DNA of 41,508 nt. Origin: Acidobacteriaceae bacterium (GTDB lineage Bacteria > Acidobacteriota > Terriglobia > Terriglobales > Acidobacteriaceae). The stretch covers positions 1 to 41,508 of the forward strand of contig JASHPM010000065.1 in NCBI GenBank assembly GCA_030038115.1, written 5' to 3'. The notes beneath the pieces were generated by a model. It made no database searches. It saw only the letters and a program-made list of their open reading frames with translations, and was not told where the DNA came from. Shown one piece after another: positions 17,294 through 26,665 of the stretch (its first letter is position 1; each line of letters starts with the position of its first letter). Made by a program: the position numbers and the translations under genes.

Positions 17294-18427
17294 TCACTTA
17301 TGAAGATCGTCCAGGTTGATTTTCCCGATCTTTCCGCCCGGCCCCACCACAAACGGCAGGCTCAGCGCATTCCAGTTGCCGTCGTCCAGCGGCCTCCACG
17401 ACCGGCCGCCGTCCCAGCTCACGTCGGACCCGTTTGTCCCCACCGCGATCCACGCGTTGACGTCGGCATCCCACGCCACTGCCGAACGATATCCGTGCGG
17501 CGGCTTCTCCGATGCCGCCCACTTTGCCCCGTCTGGAGTCCAGGCCGCCGTCCCCTCCGTAGCGTCCGGCTTCGCGAAGTCTCCGCCCACCGCCACCGCC
17601 GCCTTCACTGTCTCATCCCACCACACCACGCGCAGTGAGAAGGCCCCTGCTGACGCGCTGTTCCCGGCCATCGGCAGTGGCTTCCGGTGGAACGTCCAGT
17701 TGTTCAGGCATGCTGGATCCGGAGCAGTATCGCCATCGCGTGAGCAGCTGCTCTCACCCTCGTAAAGAAACGTCCCACCCTGGCCCCCGGTGCCGAACCA
17801 CACCCGTCCATCGCCGGCCAGCAGCGCGTTCACCACCAGCCCGGCAGCGGTCAGCGCCGAGTTGCTCGCCGCGAAAGCCGCAATGCCCGCCGAATCTGTC
17901 GTTAGCCCGGGCGACTGGATCCTCGTCCACGTCAGCCCGCCATCCCCGGTTCTCAGCAGCGGAAACGCCCCATTCACCGGATCGCCCAGCAGGTACCCGT
18001 TCTGTCTGTCGGCGAACACCATTGCATCCCAAAACCCATCTTTGTCCGGATTGGTCGAAACCAGGGTCCAGTGCGAGCATCCATCCGTCGTCCGATACAG
18101 CCGCGACAGATTGCCCGGCCCGCTCGACATCACGATCGCCGTGTTCGCATCCCACGCCCAGATGCCGCGAAAATCCAGCTTCTCCGCGCCGTCGGGCACC
18201 GTGCAGCTCTGCCACTCATAGCCGCCGTCCTCGGTCCGCAGAACCGTCCCGTTCGTCCCGCTGGCCCAGGCCACGCCGCCGCCCAGCGAGTAAACCCCGC
18301 GCAGCCCGGCGCTCGTCCCGCTCTCCTGCAAAACCCATGGTCCGGACTTCTTGTTCTGCGCCTGGCCCCAAACCACGGTGCTCACCAGCAGCCCGATCCA
18401 CACACTCCAACCCGCGCGCCTCAGCAT
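17294..18427 (-). CDS. secreted Ycf48-like/sialidase-type beta-propeller protein
   Basis: Signal peptide MLRRAGWSVWIGLLVSTVVWGQ; 'GTNGTVLRTEDGGYEWQ', 'LLRTGDGGLTWTRI', 'VSWDGGRSWRPL'. Confidence 0.85.
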   Translation of the reverse strand: MLRRAGWSVWIGLLVSTVVWGQAQNKKSGPWVLQESGTSAGLRGVYSLGGGVAWASGTNGTVLRTEDGGYEWQSCTVPDGAEKLDFRGIWAWDANTAIVMSSGPGNLSRLYRTTDGCSHWTLVSTNPDKDGFWDAMVFADRQNGYLLGDPVNGAFPLLRTGDGGLTWTRIQSPGLTTDSAGIAAFAASNSALTAAGLVVNALLAGDGRVWFGTGGQGGTFLYEGESSCSRDGDTAPDPACLNNWTFHRKPLPMAGNSASAGAFSLRVVWWDETVKAAVAVGGDFAKPDATEGTAAWTPDGAKWAASEKPPHGYRSAVAWDADVNAWIAVGTNGSDVSWDGGRSWRPLDDGNWNALSLPFVVGPGGKIGKINLDDLHK

Positions 18428-18593
18428 GGCCCGATCATATTGGCCCAAAATCGGTGAAAAAATCCCCCATCGGTTTCGCCAGGTCCCAAAAAGTCACTTC
18501 CGATTGTTCCTGTCGTTTTGGGGCGAGGCTGGAACCAATTCGCCGCCGTTCCACCGGTGGCCCCGGCACACTCGTCGTTCGCCTGATGCGCGC

Positions 18594-19331
18594 CTAAACC
18601 GGCGGCTCGCCCTCCACCACGTGCACGCCCGCCGGCGGCGTAAACACAAAGGCCGTGCTCGGCGCCGGCACATTGTCCGCCTCTCCGCTGAACGCGAACC
18701 GGTTCGTCACCCCATCGGTCTGTTCAATCGTCATCGACAGGATCGTCCCATCCGCTGCCGCCGTAATCTTCAGCGCGCTCACCCGCTGCTCCAGCCCCTT
18801 CGGCACGCCCGACAGCTCCCACGCGCCATTCCCATCCGGCGCCACCGTCAGTCCCGTCAACTCTTTCTGCAACTCCGTATGCCCCAGCAAAAACTGCAGC
18901 GGCGAGCGCAAATCGTCCAGCTTTTTCTCGTCCACCTTCTGCGCTTCTGTCTCGCCCGGCGAGTAGAAATACCCGTCCTTCCCGTCCAGCACAAACAGCT
19001 TCCCGTCCGGATCGGTATACGTCCACCGCATCTTCCCAGGTTTCTTCAGCAGCAGCACGCCCGACTCCTGCCGGTGCATCCCCATGCCTTCGTACGTCTG
19101 CACAAAGTGCACTTCGAGCGTATGCAGCGCGTTGTAGTGCCGATCCACCTTCGCCGCTACCACTGCCGCACTCACCGCCGTCTGCGCCCGCAGCTCTCCC
19201 GTCGCGGCCACCACCAGCGTCGCGGCAAGCAAAAGCCGCCAGCGGCGCACCTCACACTGGCGGCCACCTTTTCGCCGCGAAAGTATCCGCTTTACGCAAA
19301 GTAGGCTTTGCGACAAAAACGATGTCTTCAA
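18594..19331 (-). CDS. LolA-like outer-membrane lipoprotein carrier protein
   Basis: 'LHTLEVHFVQTYEGMGMHRQESGVLLLKKPGKMRWTYTDPDGKLFVLDGKDGYFYSPGETEAQK'; start ambiguous: TTG at 19331 (4-nt overlap) or GTG at 19250. Confidence 0.85.
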   Translation of the reverse strand: MKTSFLSQSLLCVKRILSRRKGGRQCEVRRWRLLLAATLVVAATGELRAQTAVSAAVVAAKVDRHYNALHTLEVHFVQTYEGMGMHRQESGVLLLKKPGKMRWTYTDPDGKLFVLDGKDGYFYSPGETEAQKVDEKKLDDLRSPLQFLLGHTELQKELTGLTVAPDGNGAWELSGVPKGLEQRVSALKITAAADGTILSMTIEQTDGVTNRFAFSGEADNVPAPSTAFVFTPPAGVHVVEGEPPV

Positions 19332-19771
19332 GGTTGTAGAGATGCACTCTGGATATTCAATGCAAGCTGCTTGTTGCCCATCACGTGAAAGACCATGTTC
19401 CCTTTCCTGATATAGAACTGGGACGGGCCGCCGACCAGTCGCTGCTCACCTGTGGGTAACTGCAGCCCATCAACGTCCTCCGCCGAAGGGAAAAACCATA
19501 CCTCGAAGATGCCCTGGTTCGTTTTGAACCACGCTGCACCCTTCTGATCCGTGAACATGTGCCACTCTTTCGAATCGCGTATGCACTCCACGACGAAGCC
19601 GCGTCCGCTCAGGGTCCGACCCAAATCCGTGGCATCGGCGTACACAGGATTGGTCCTGGCCTCCCATGCTCGCCGGGCGCCGACGTTTTCACATTTGGAG
19701 GATTGGGCCCACAGCATCGCAGGCCATGCGACGCATAAAGCAATAGAGAAGGTTGCCGCAAGTCGCTTCAT
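19328..19771 (-). CDS. hypothetical secreted protein
   Basis: 147 aa with signal peptide MKRLAATFSIALCVAWPAMLWAQ; TTGA overlap with the LolA-like gene. Confidence 0.65.
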   Translation of the reverse strand: MKRLAATFSIALCVAWPAMLWAQSSKCENVGARRAWEARTNPVYADATDLGRTLSGRGFVVECIRDSKEWHMFTDQKGAAWFKTNQGIFEVWFFPSAEDVDGLQLPTGEQRLVGGPSQFYIRKGNMVFHVMGNKQLALNIQSASLQP

Positions 19772-19796
19772 CCGCGTTGTACCCGCCGGCGCGAGC

Positions 19797-20339
19797 CTAC
19801 TGAATCGCTACCGTGCAGTTTGTCCCGCCCGACGGATCCGCCTTGATTTCCCCGCTCATGTCCAGGCAGAACCCATTGTGGCCCGTCTTGCCCACCGCCT
19901 GTGGCACCGCCGTCACCTCGTAGCTCACGAAGTTATCCTGCTGGCTGCTTCCCGGAGCCTTCTGGCAGTTCACAATGTTGAAGCTGTAGCCCGCCTTCAG
20001 CCCGCTCGTCAGATCTGACTGCAGCAGCTGCGCCCCTTGCGGAGTCGGCGGCCCCGATGACGCGCTCCCGCCCAGTGCTGCCAGCGAACACGCATATCCG
20101 TTCGCCGGGTAATTCGTCGCGTACTGGTTCTCGGCGATCTGGATCGCCCGCAGCGATTGCTTGGCCGACGTCTCATTAGCCGTTGCCTTCAGGTTCAGCA
20201 TGTTCGGAATCGCAATCAGCATCAGGATCAGCATGATCGAGATCACGATCAGCAGTTCCATCAGCGTAAAGCCCGCGTCGCACGGCCGCCGGCGCCTGGC
20301 TTCAGTTAAGCGTTCCATAAGAGCCTTCACTGCCTTCAT
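19797..20339 (-). CDS. type IV prepilin / GspG-like major pseudopilin
   Basis: 'RRRPCDAGFTLMELLIVISIMLILMLIAIPNMLNLK': class III signal G|FTLMELLIV. Confidence 0.9.
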   Translation of the reverse strand: MKAVKALMERLTEARRRRPCDAGFTLMELLIVISIMLILMLIAIPNMLNLKATANETSAKQSLRAIQIAENQYATNYPANGYACSLAALGGSASSGPPTPQGAQLLQSDLTSGLKAGYSFNIVNCQKAPGSSQQDNFVSYEVTAVPQAVGKTGHNGFCLDMSGEIKADPSGGTNCTVAIQ

Positions 20340-20635
20340 AGCCAATCTTCTTTCGTCGTTCGGAGCCCCCTCGGATCGCCCGGCGTGCCCGCCCCGAAAC
20401 CGCTTTAATCGTACAGCAAAACCAGCCCGCAATGGGGTTACCGCCGTTCAGCCCAGCGGCGCCGCACCCGCGTAAACCACCGTCGCCGCGCACACTTTCC
20501 CTGGCTTTCCCCATAACGAAACTGGACGCGCCCCATGCCCTTTTCGCTCGCCCGCCGCCCGTGTCTCAAAAAACTTCACACCTCTCGGAGCCGGCCATTT
20601 TCCTGGCGAATCGTCCGTATTATTATGAGAAAAAA

Positions 20636-20848
20636 ATGTCGTTCCCCATCCGAGTCTGCACCATTTGTGGCGAAGAATTCGAGCTCAGGCCGGACAAACC
20701 CGGCTTCGCCAACCGCTGTCCCGCCTGCAGCGAACCCGAAGAGGACCACACCGGCGTGGCATCGGCTCCCACCTTCCAGAACGGCCGCGAAGCCAACGCC
20801 GCTCGCCGCCGCGCCATGCGCGACCTCCTCTACCGCAAAGACACCTAG
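20636..20848 (+). CDS. small zinc-ribbon-like protein
   Basis: 70 aa; MSFPIRVCTICGEEFELRPDKPGFANRCPACSEPEED with two CxxC motifs. Confidence 0.65.
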   Translation: MSFPIRVCTICGEEFELRPDKPGFANRCPACSEPEEDHTGVASAPTFQNGREANAARRRAMRDLLYRKDT

Positions 20849-21135
20849 CGCCCACCGCGCTAACCGGTGCCATCTGCACCACGCATGCGCCTCTGCCTCG
20901 GCACCGTGTCTCGGGGGCAGTTCTCCCAAAACGCGCGTGCGCCGCATGCGCCAAAGAAAAAACCAAAAATCTTATCTGCTGCCTCGGTAACCAAAAAACT
21001 CCACTTTAGTGGTAGCTGCACCGCGTTGATTATCCCCAAAGGGCGTCGCTTTCAGTGCTACGCTGTGCGGAAACTTCTCGCCCGCCAAGCTCACCAGGCC
21101 GCAATTTTTTGGAATACCTCGCCCCCGGAGGATCC

Positions 21136-23973
21136 ATGCAGCTTAGCTCCGAACGTCTATGGGCTCGCCGCCTCGCCCTGACTCTGGCATCCCTTGCCGC
21201 AACAGTTTCATTCACCACCGGCTGCGGTTCCACCTTCGCCCCCCTGGGCAATCTGACCGCGATCTCAGCGTCGTCCGCCTCCATCCGCGTCAACCAACAG
21301 CTGCAAATCCAGAGTCGGATGGCAGTTACCGCAGTGCCGCTCACCTGGTCTGTCAATGGCGTCCAGGGAGGTAACTCCGAGGTCGGCACCATCACCTTCA
21401 ACGGCCTCTACACCGCGCCGGCCGTCGTACCCACTCCCAATACCGTCACCATCACCGCGACCGCCAACGGCAATCCCGGCTACCCTCCTGGAACCCTGAC
21501 CCTCGCCGTGCTGAACCCCATCCCCGTCGTCAGTTCGATCGCGCCGGCGACCCCCACGGAGGGAACGACCACCATCGCCGTCAACGGCTCGCAGTTTGTC
21601 TATGGCGCGCAGATCATCTGGAACGGCGCCGCGGTTGCCACCACCTTCGTCTCAGGTACCGAGCTCGCCGCCGCCGTCTCCGCACCCGCTCCCGGAACCT
21701 ATCCCCTGATGGTCAGTAATCCGAATCCCGGCTCCGCCAACTCCAACAATCTTTCCGTCCTCGTCGGCCCCGGTCAGGTCGTTCTGCAGATCCAACCTGG
21801 CACCAACACGGATGTCCGCGTCAGCAATTCCCTGAACCTCGGCCTCACCGTCACCGGAACCCTCAACACCGGCGTCACCCTGCAAGTGAATGGGGTTGCC
21901 GGCGGCAATGCCCAGGTCGGCACTGCTGTCTCCAATCCGGATGGATCCATCACCTACACCGCGCCGGCCGTCGTTCCCACCCCCAGCAACATCGTCCAGC
22001 TCACCATCACCAGCACGGACAATCCGAAGGTATCCATCAACCAGAACATTTCAGTGCTCAACCCCATCCCGATCCTCACCTCCGCCACACCCTCGAGCTT
22101 CAATACCGGCTCCGCCACCGTCGTTGTCCAGGGTCAGAAATTCATCTCCGGCGCCCAGGTTCTCATGGATGGCTCCCCCATGCCTACCACCTTCAACAGC
22201 GGAACCCAGCTCACCGCGACGCTTAACCTGACCGAAGCCGGCAACTTCGACCTGCAGGTCCTCAATCCCGCTCCTGGACCCGCAACTTCCTCCGATCTCG
22301 TCGCGCTGGTCAACGGCACTCCTCCAGTCCCCGTCGTCAGCCCCGATGATGCCTCGCGCTTCCTCGAGCAGGCCACCTTCGGCGCCACCGATGCCGATAT
22401 CCACGACGTTTCCATGAACGGATTTCAGGCCTGGCTTAACGAGCAGTTCAGCATGCCGGCCACGCCCCAGGAGCCCTTCGTTGAGCAGTCCCTCATCATC
22501 AACAATCCTCCCTGCGCCGCCGGAGACGTCACCTGCAACGCGGCGCTCTTTGAGCAGAACGAATCGGATGAAATTTACGTCCAGGACGCCTTCTGGCAGC
22601 AGGCCCTCGCCGCTCCCGATCAGCTACGCCAGCGCGTCAAGTACGCTCTCTCGGAAATCTTTGTCGTCTCTACCAATAACTCCGCCGTCCAGAGTTTCCC
22701 GCGCGGCGAGGCCGGTTACTACGACTTACTCGGCAACGATGCCTTCGGCAACTTCCGCACCCTCCTCAACGACGTGACCCTGAACCCCATGATGGGTCAG
22801 TTCCTCTCCATGCTTGGCAACGACAAAGGCAACGCCACCACCGATCCGGACGAGAATTACGCGCGCGAAGTCATGCAGCTGCTCACCATTGGCCTCTATC
22901 AGCTCAACGACGATGGTTCGCAGAAGCTAGATTCCACCGGCAATCCCATCCCCACTTACTCCAATAACGACGTGATGGGGTTAGCCGCGGTCTTTACCGG
23001 CTTTAGCTGGAATGACCCCGGCAATAACAGCGATACCGTCTGGTCGAATTGCTGCCTCTATGTCGGCCCGGGTTTCGGCGAAGACATTCTCCCCATGCAG
23101 ACCTTTCCCAGTCACCACTCCACCGTGGAAAAGGACTTCCTCGGTGTCACCATCCCTGCGTCGGGGAACCCCGACCCCGCGGGCGACCTCAAAACCGCTC
23201 TCGATACCCTGTTCAATCACCCCAACCTGCCCGCCTTTTTCTCGAAGCAACTCATCCAGCACTTAGTCACCAGCAATCCCAGCCCCGCCTATATCAGCCG
23301 CATCGCCGCTGTCTTCGAGAATGACGGCACCGGGGTGCGCGGTAACCTGCAGGCCGTCATCACCGCCATCCTGCTCGATCCCGAGGCGCGTGATTCCGCC
23401 ACTGACTTCGCCAATCCGCAGTACGGCAAAGTTCGCGAGGCCCTCCTCCGTTACACCGAATGGGCCCGCGCTTTCACCGCGCAGTCGCGCACCGGTTCCT
23501 ACGGCGTCGGCAGCACTGAAGACCCGATCTTCGGCCTCGGTCAGATGACCCTCCGTTCCCCCACCGTCTTCAACTGGTTTGCTCCGGGCTACGTCCCGCC
23601 CGGTACCAGCATCGAGGCGGCCGGACTCGTCGGGCCGGAATTCCAGATGACCAACGTCTCGACTGTCGTCGGTTATCTCAACTACCTGCAGGGCGCCATC
23701 GGCAGCGACAGCGCCAACGGCTCCGACATCTTCTCCAGCTACGGCGCTGAAATCGCCCTTGCCAACACGCCCGATCAGCTGCTCGACCGCATCAACCTGC
23801 TGCTGATGGCAGGCGAAATGGACTCGACTCTCTATAACGAAATTCTCGGCGCCGTCAACGCCATCCCCGTCCCCACCGGCGATCAGAACGCCATCAACGC
23901 CGCGCTTACCGCCCGTGTGGAGACGGCCGTCTACCTCACCATGGCCTCACCAGCTTTCGCCGCGCAGTTCTAG
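21136..23973 (+). CDS. DUF1800 family secreted lipoprotein with duplicated Ig/IPT-TIG-type modules
   Basis: Lipobox-like 'ATVSFTTGCGS'; two copies of an Ig-like/IPT module; C-terminal 'ASRFLEQATFGATDADI', 'ENYAREVMQLLTIGLYQLNDDG', 'LRSPTVFNWFAPGYVPPG' typical of DUF1800. Confidence 0.92.
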   Translation: MQLSSERLWARRLALTLASLAATVSFTTGCGSTFAPLGNLTAISASSASIRVNQQLQIQSRMAVTAVPLTWSVNGVQGGNSEVGTITFNGLYTAPAVVPTPNTVTITATANGNPGYPPGTLTLAVLNPIPVVSSIAPATPTEGTTTIAVNGSQFVYGAQIIWNGAAVATTFVSGTELAAAVSAPAPGTYPLMVSNPNPGSANSNNLSVLVGPGQVVLQIQPGTNTDVRVSNSLNLGLTVTGTLNTGVTLQVNGVAGGNAQVGTAVSNPDGSITYTAPAVVPTPSNIVQLTITSTDNPKVSINQNISVLNPIPILTSATPSSFNTGSATVVVQGQKFISGAQVLMDGSPMPTTFNSGTQLTATLNLTEAGNFDLQVLNPAPGPATSSDLVALVNGTPPVPVVSPDDASRFLEQATFGATDADIHDVSMNGFQAWLNEQFSMPATPQEPFVEQSLIINNPPCAAGDVTCNAALFEQNESDEIYVQDAFWQQALAAPDQLRQRVKYALSEIFVVSTNNSAVQSFPRGEAGYYDLLGNDAFGNFRTLLNDVTLNPMMGQFLSMLGNDKGNATTDPDENYAREVMQLLTIGLYQLNDDGSQKLDSTGNPIPTYSNNDVMGLAAVFTGFSWNDPGNNSDTVWSNCCLYVGPGFGEDILPMQTFPSHHSTVEKDFLGVTIPASGNPDPAGDLKTALDTLFNHPNLPAFFSKQLIQHLVTSNPSPAYISRIAAVFENDGTGVRGNLQAVITAILLDPEARDSATDFANPQYGKVREALLRYTEWARAFTAQSRTGSYGVGSTEDPIFGLGQMTLRSPTVFNWFAPGYVPPGTSIEAAGLVGPEFQMTNVSTVVGYLNYLQGAIGSDSANGSDIFSSYGAEIALANTPDQLLDRINLLLMAGEMDSTLYNEILGAVNAIPVPTGDQNAINAALTARVETAVYLTMASPAFAAQF

Positions 23974-23983
23974 GAGCCCGAAA

Positions 23984-25432
23984 ATGTGCAATTGCCAGAA
24001 CAAATTCGAGCAGTCCCGCCGCCAGTTTCTCCGCACCGCGTCCCTGGCCAGCATGTCCGGGCTCTACGCCAGCCCCTTCATCCTTGGCCTGAACTCGCTC
24101 GCAGCCATGGCCCAGGGAACCGGCGCATCTGACTACCGGGCTCTCGTCTGCGTTTTCCTGCAGGGCGGCAACGATGGCCACGGCACCGTCATCGCCACCG
24201 ACTCCGACTCCTATTCCGCCTTCACCACGGCGCGCTCCGGAGCTCCTGGCCTCGCCTATCCTCTCGCCCAGCTGCTGCCCATCACCCTGAACACGCCGCA
24301 GAGCGGGCGCACCTTCGCCCTCAACCCTTACCTCGGCGGCATTCAGAACCTCTTCAACAATAACCGCGCCGCCATCGTCGCCAACACCGGTACCCTTATC
24401 GTCCCTGCCACCAAAACGCAGGTCAATGCCAACTCCGTTCCCCTGCCCGACTCCCTGTTCTCCCACTTCGATCAGACCGCCGCGTGGCAGGCCATTGCCT
24501 CCAACGGCGGCAGCGCCGAGCATGTCGGTTGGGGTGGCGCCGTTGCCGACCTCATCGAGAGCATGAACATGAACTCCAACTCCATGTTCACCTGCATCTC
24601 GACCGCGGGCATCGCCCTCTTCCTTTCCGGGCAAACTTCGTTCCAGCTCAACGTCACCCCCGCCGGTCCCATTCCCATCTCCGGTCTCGCCCAACCCCTC
24701 TTCGGCCAGACCACCAGTTCCGCCGCGCTCAATTCCATCCTCACCGCCGACGAAACCAACCTCTTCGCCAGGGAATACGAAGTCGTTGTGAATCGATCCA
24801 TCCAGGCGCAGGCGCTGCTCGCCTCGTCCATGCTTCCCGCCGGTCCCGGCGGCGTCCCCAATCCATCGCAGTTTCTCGATCCCGTTACCAACATGCTCAC
24901 CGATAATCAGCTGGCCCTCTCGCTCCAAACCGTCGCCCGCATCATCGGCGGACGTGCCAGCCTGGGCGTCAATCGCCAAATCTTCTACGTTCAGCTCGGC
25001 AGCTTCGATACCCACGACGGCCAGGCCCCAACCCACGCCCGCCTGCTCACCCAGCTCGGTGAATCGCTGGAGTATTTCGACGGATTGATGCAATCCGCCG
25101 GCCTCGGTAATCAGGTCACCACCTTCACCGCCTCCGACTTTGGCCGCACCCTTACCTGCAACAGCGACGGCACCGACCATGGCTGGGGCAGCCACCACTT
25201 CGTCGTTGGGGGCGCGGTGCAGGGGCACGATATGTACGGTCAATATCCGGTGATCGGTGTGAATCAGGCCAATGACGTGGGCGCGGGCCGCCTCATCCCC
25301 ACTACCGCCGTCGATCAGTACGCGGGAACGCTGGCGCGCTGGTTCGGCCTCTCCGATGGCCAGGTGCGCCAGGTGTTCCCGAACTTTGCCAACTTCGGCT
25401 CCAGTCCCTATCTGGGATTCATGGGCTCATGA
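23984..25432 (+). CDS. DUF1501 family Tat-exported protein
   Basis: 'QSRRQFLRTASLASMSGLYASPFILG' Tat signal; 'VFLQGGNDGHGTVI', 'FYVQLGSFDTHDGQ', 'TASDFGRTLTCNSDGTDHGWGSHHFVVGGAVQG'. Confidence 0.95.
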   Translation: MCNCQNKFEQSRRQFLRTASLASMSGLYASPFILGLNSLAAMAQGTGASDYRALVCVFLQGGNDGHGTVIATDSDSYSAFTTARSGAPGLAYPLAQLLPITLNTPQSGRTFALNPYLGGIQNLFNNNRAAIVANTGTLIVPATKTQVNANSVPLPDSLFSHFDQTAAWQAIASNGGSAEHVGWGGAVADLIESMNMNSNSMFTCISTAGIALFLSGQTSFQLNVTPAGPIPISGLAQPLFGQTTSSAALNSILTADETNLFAREYEVVVNRSIQAQALLASSMLPAGPGGVPNPSQFLDPVTNMLTDNQLALSLQTVARIIGGRASLGVNRQIFYVQLGSFDTHDGQAPTHARLLTQLGESLEYFDGLMQSAGLGNQVTTFTASDFGRTLTCNSDGTDHGWGSHHFVVGGAVQGHDMYGQYPVIGVNQANDVGAGRLIPTTAVDQYAGTLARWFGLSDGQVRQVFPNFANFGSSPYLGFMGS

Positions 25433-25434
25433 CG

Positions 25435-25451
25435 CACCGCGGCACGCGGTG
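25435..25451. terminator. hairpin between convergent genes
   Basis: CACCGCG-GCA-CGCGGTG perfect 7-bp stem; no U-tract. Confidence 0.35.
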
Positions 25452-25464
25452 AGCGCGGGCGGCC

Positions 25465-26568
25465 CTAATCCGCCATCTTCGTGATGTGCACGTCGAAGTC
25501 CGACCCCGGTGACAGTCCACGCAGCGTGAACACGCGATAGCCCTCGCCCACCGTCTCCGTGCGCCGAAAAATCCCCGACTCCGTCTCCACAACTTCCCGG
25601 CCGCCTCCGAGCTCGTTCATGAACGCCTGCGCCTCGCCCGGTTCTGACACGTCTCCGTTCGAGACCGACGTCATCGCCTCCGCCACATAGCTCCGCATCA
25701 GCTTCGGCCAGTACTTCGCCAGCAAATCCGTACTCGCGAATACATCCGCCCATTCCACGCGCCCGTTTACGGCCACTACCACCCCGACCGCGCCCTTGCT
25801 CCGCAATTCCTCCAGGATCGCATGTTCGGCCTCGACACCCCCATACGCGGCCAGTTTCTCCTCGACCGGTGGGCTCGCGAACACCTTCGCATACGAGCTC
25901 GTCCCGGCGATGGCGCCATGCGCTGCAGGACTCAGCATGTTCGCCATGCTTGCGTTCGAAGCGCGCACGCGGTCCCACACCTCGCTCTGATTCTGTTCCG
26001 CCATGGCTGGCGTGCGCACGCTCGGCTGCGCCATCAACGCCCCCATGGATCCGAACTTCGCGCTCGACTCCGTCCATCGCCCCGGCTCCACGCAGAAAAC
26101 ATCCAGATCGATGGGCCCGCCCTTTGGCGGCACAATGCGGTCTGCCCCAATCACGCGATCCTGCTTGCCCCCGGTCACGATCTCTCCCGCCAGCAAAAGC
26201 AGCGGCCGGTCGGAATTGTTGTACAGCACCAGCCGGTTGACCTCCGCGCCGCCGCGATAGGGCACGACCTGCCCGCCCCGCACCAGTCCCTGCTCATTGC
26301 CGGCTTCGGTCACCACGACCTCACCGGTACGAACGCCCTCGTCCAGCGTCAAAAGCTGCGAGGTGTTCCATGACTTCGCGACCACGGGGAAAATGGCAAG
26401 GTTGCCGCGCCGGATCGCCGGCAAAACCCGGTAGGGACCTTCGTTTCCGGTACCCGCGCGGCTCGGCCCTGCCGTCAACAGGCAAAACAACCCCATCAGT
26501 AAAGACGAGCCCAAAGCGAACAGCCAGCGAGAACCATTCTTCGACGCATACTGCGGCGCTGCCTTCAT
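25465..26568 (-). CDS. secreted ARPP-1/DUF6569-type protein
   Basis: 'NLAIFPVVAKS...LLTLDEGVRTGEVVVTEAG...VNRLVLYNNSDRPLLLLAGEIVTGGKQDRVIGADRIVPPKGGPIDLDVFCVEPGRW' with N-terminal signal peptide. Confidence 0.8.
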   Translation of the reverse strand: MKAAPQYASKNGSRWLFALGSSLLMGLFCLLTAGPSRAGTGNEGPYRVLPAIRRGNLAIFPVVAKSWNTSQLLTLDEGVRTGEVVVTEAGNEQGLVRGGQVVPYRGGAEVNRLVLYNNSDRPLLLLAGEIVTGGKQDRVIGADRIVPPKGGPIDLDVFCVEPGRWTESSAKFGSMGALMAQPSVRTPAMAEQNQSEVWDRVRASNASMANMLSPAAHGAIAGTSSYAKVFASPPVEEKLAAYGGVEAEHAILEELRSKGAVGVVVAVNGRVEWADVFASTDLLAKYWPKLMRSYVAEAMTSVSNGDVSEPGEAQAFMNELGGGREVVETESGIFRRTETVGEGYRVFTLRGLSPGSDFDVHITKMAD

Positions 26569-26665
26569 GTCTGCCTCCGCGTGAGTCAGCCTGGCGGCTT
26601 CCTCCGCATACTCAGAACGTGCAGCGCATACTTTCTTGCAGAGATTTTGTTAGCATCCTGGCAAA

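Noticed and set aside
20576-20966. Several overlapping ORFs on both strands around the zinc-ribbon gene
   Set aside because: No domain support; only the frame beginning MSFPIRVCTICGEEF has recognisable motifs.
23936-25243. 435-aa ORF on -
   Set aside because: Shadow of the DUF1501 gene; Gly/Glu/Val/Asp-rich with no domain signature.
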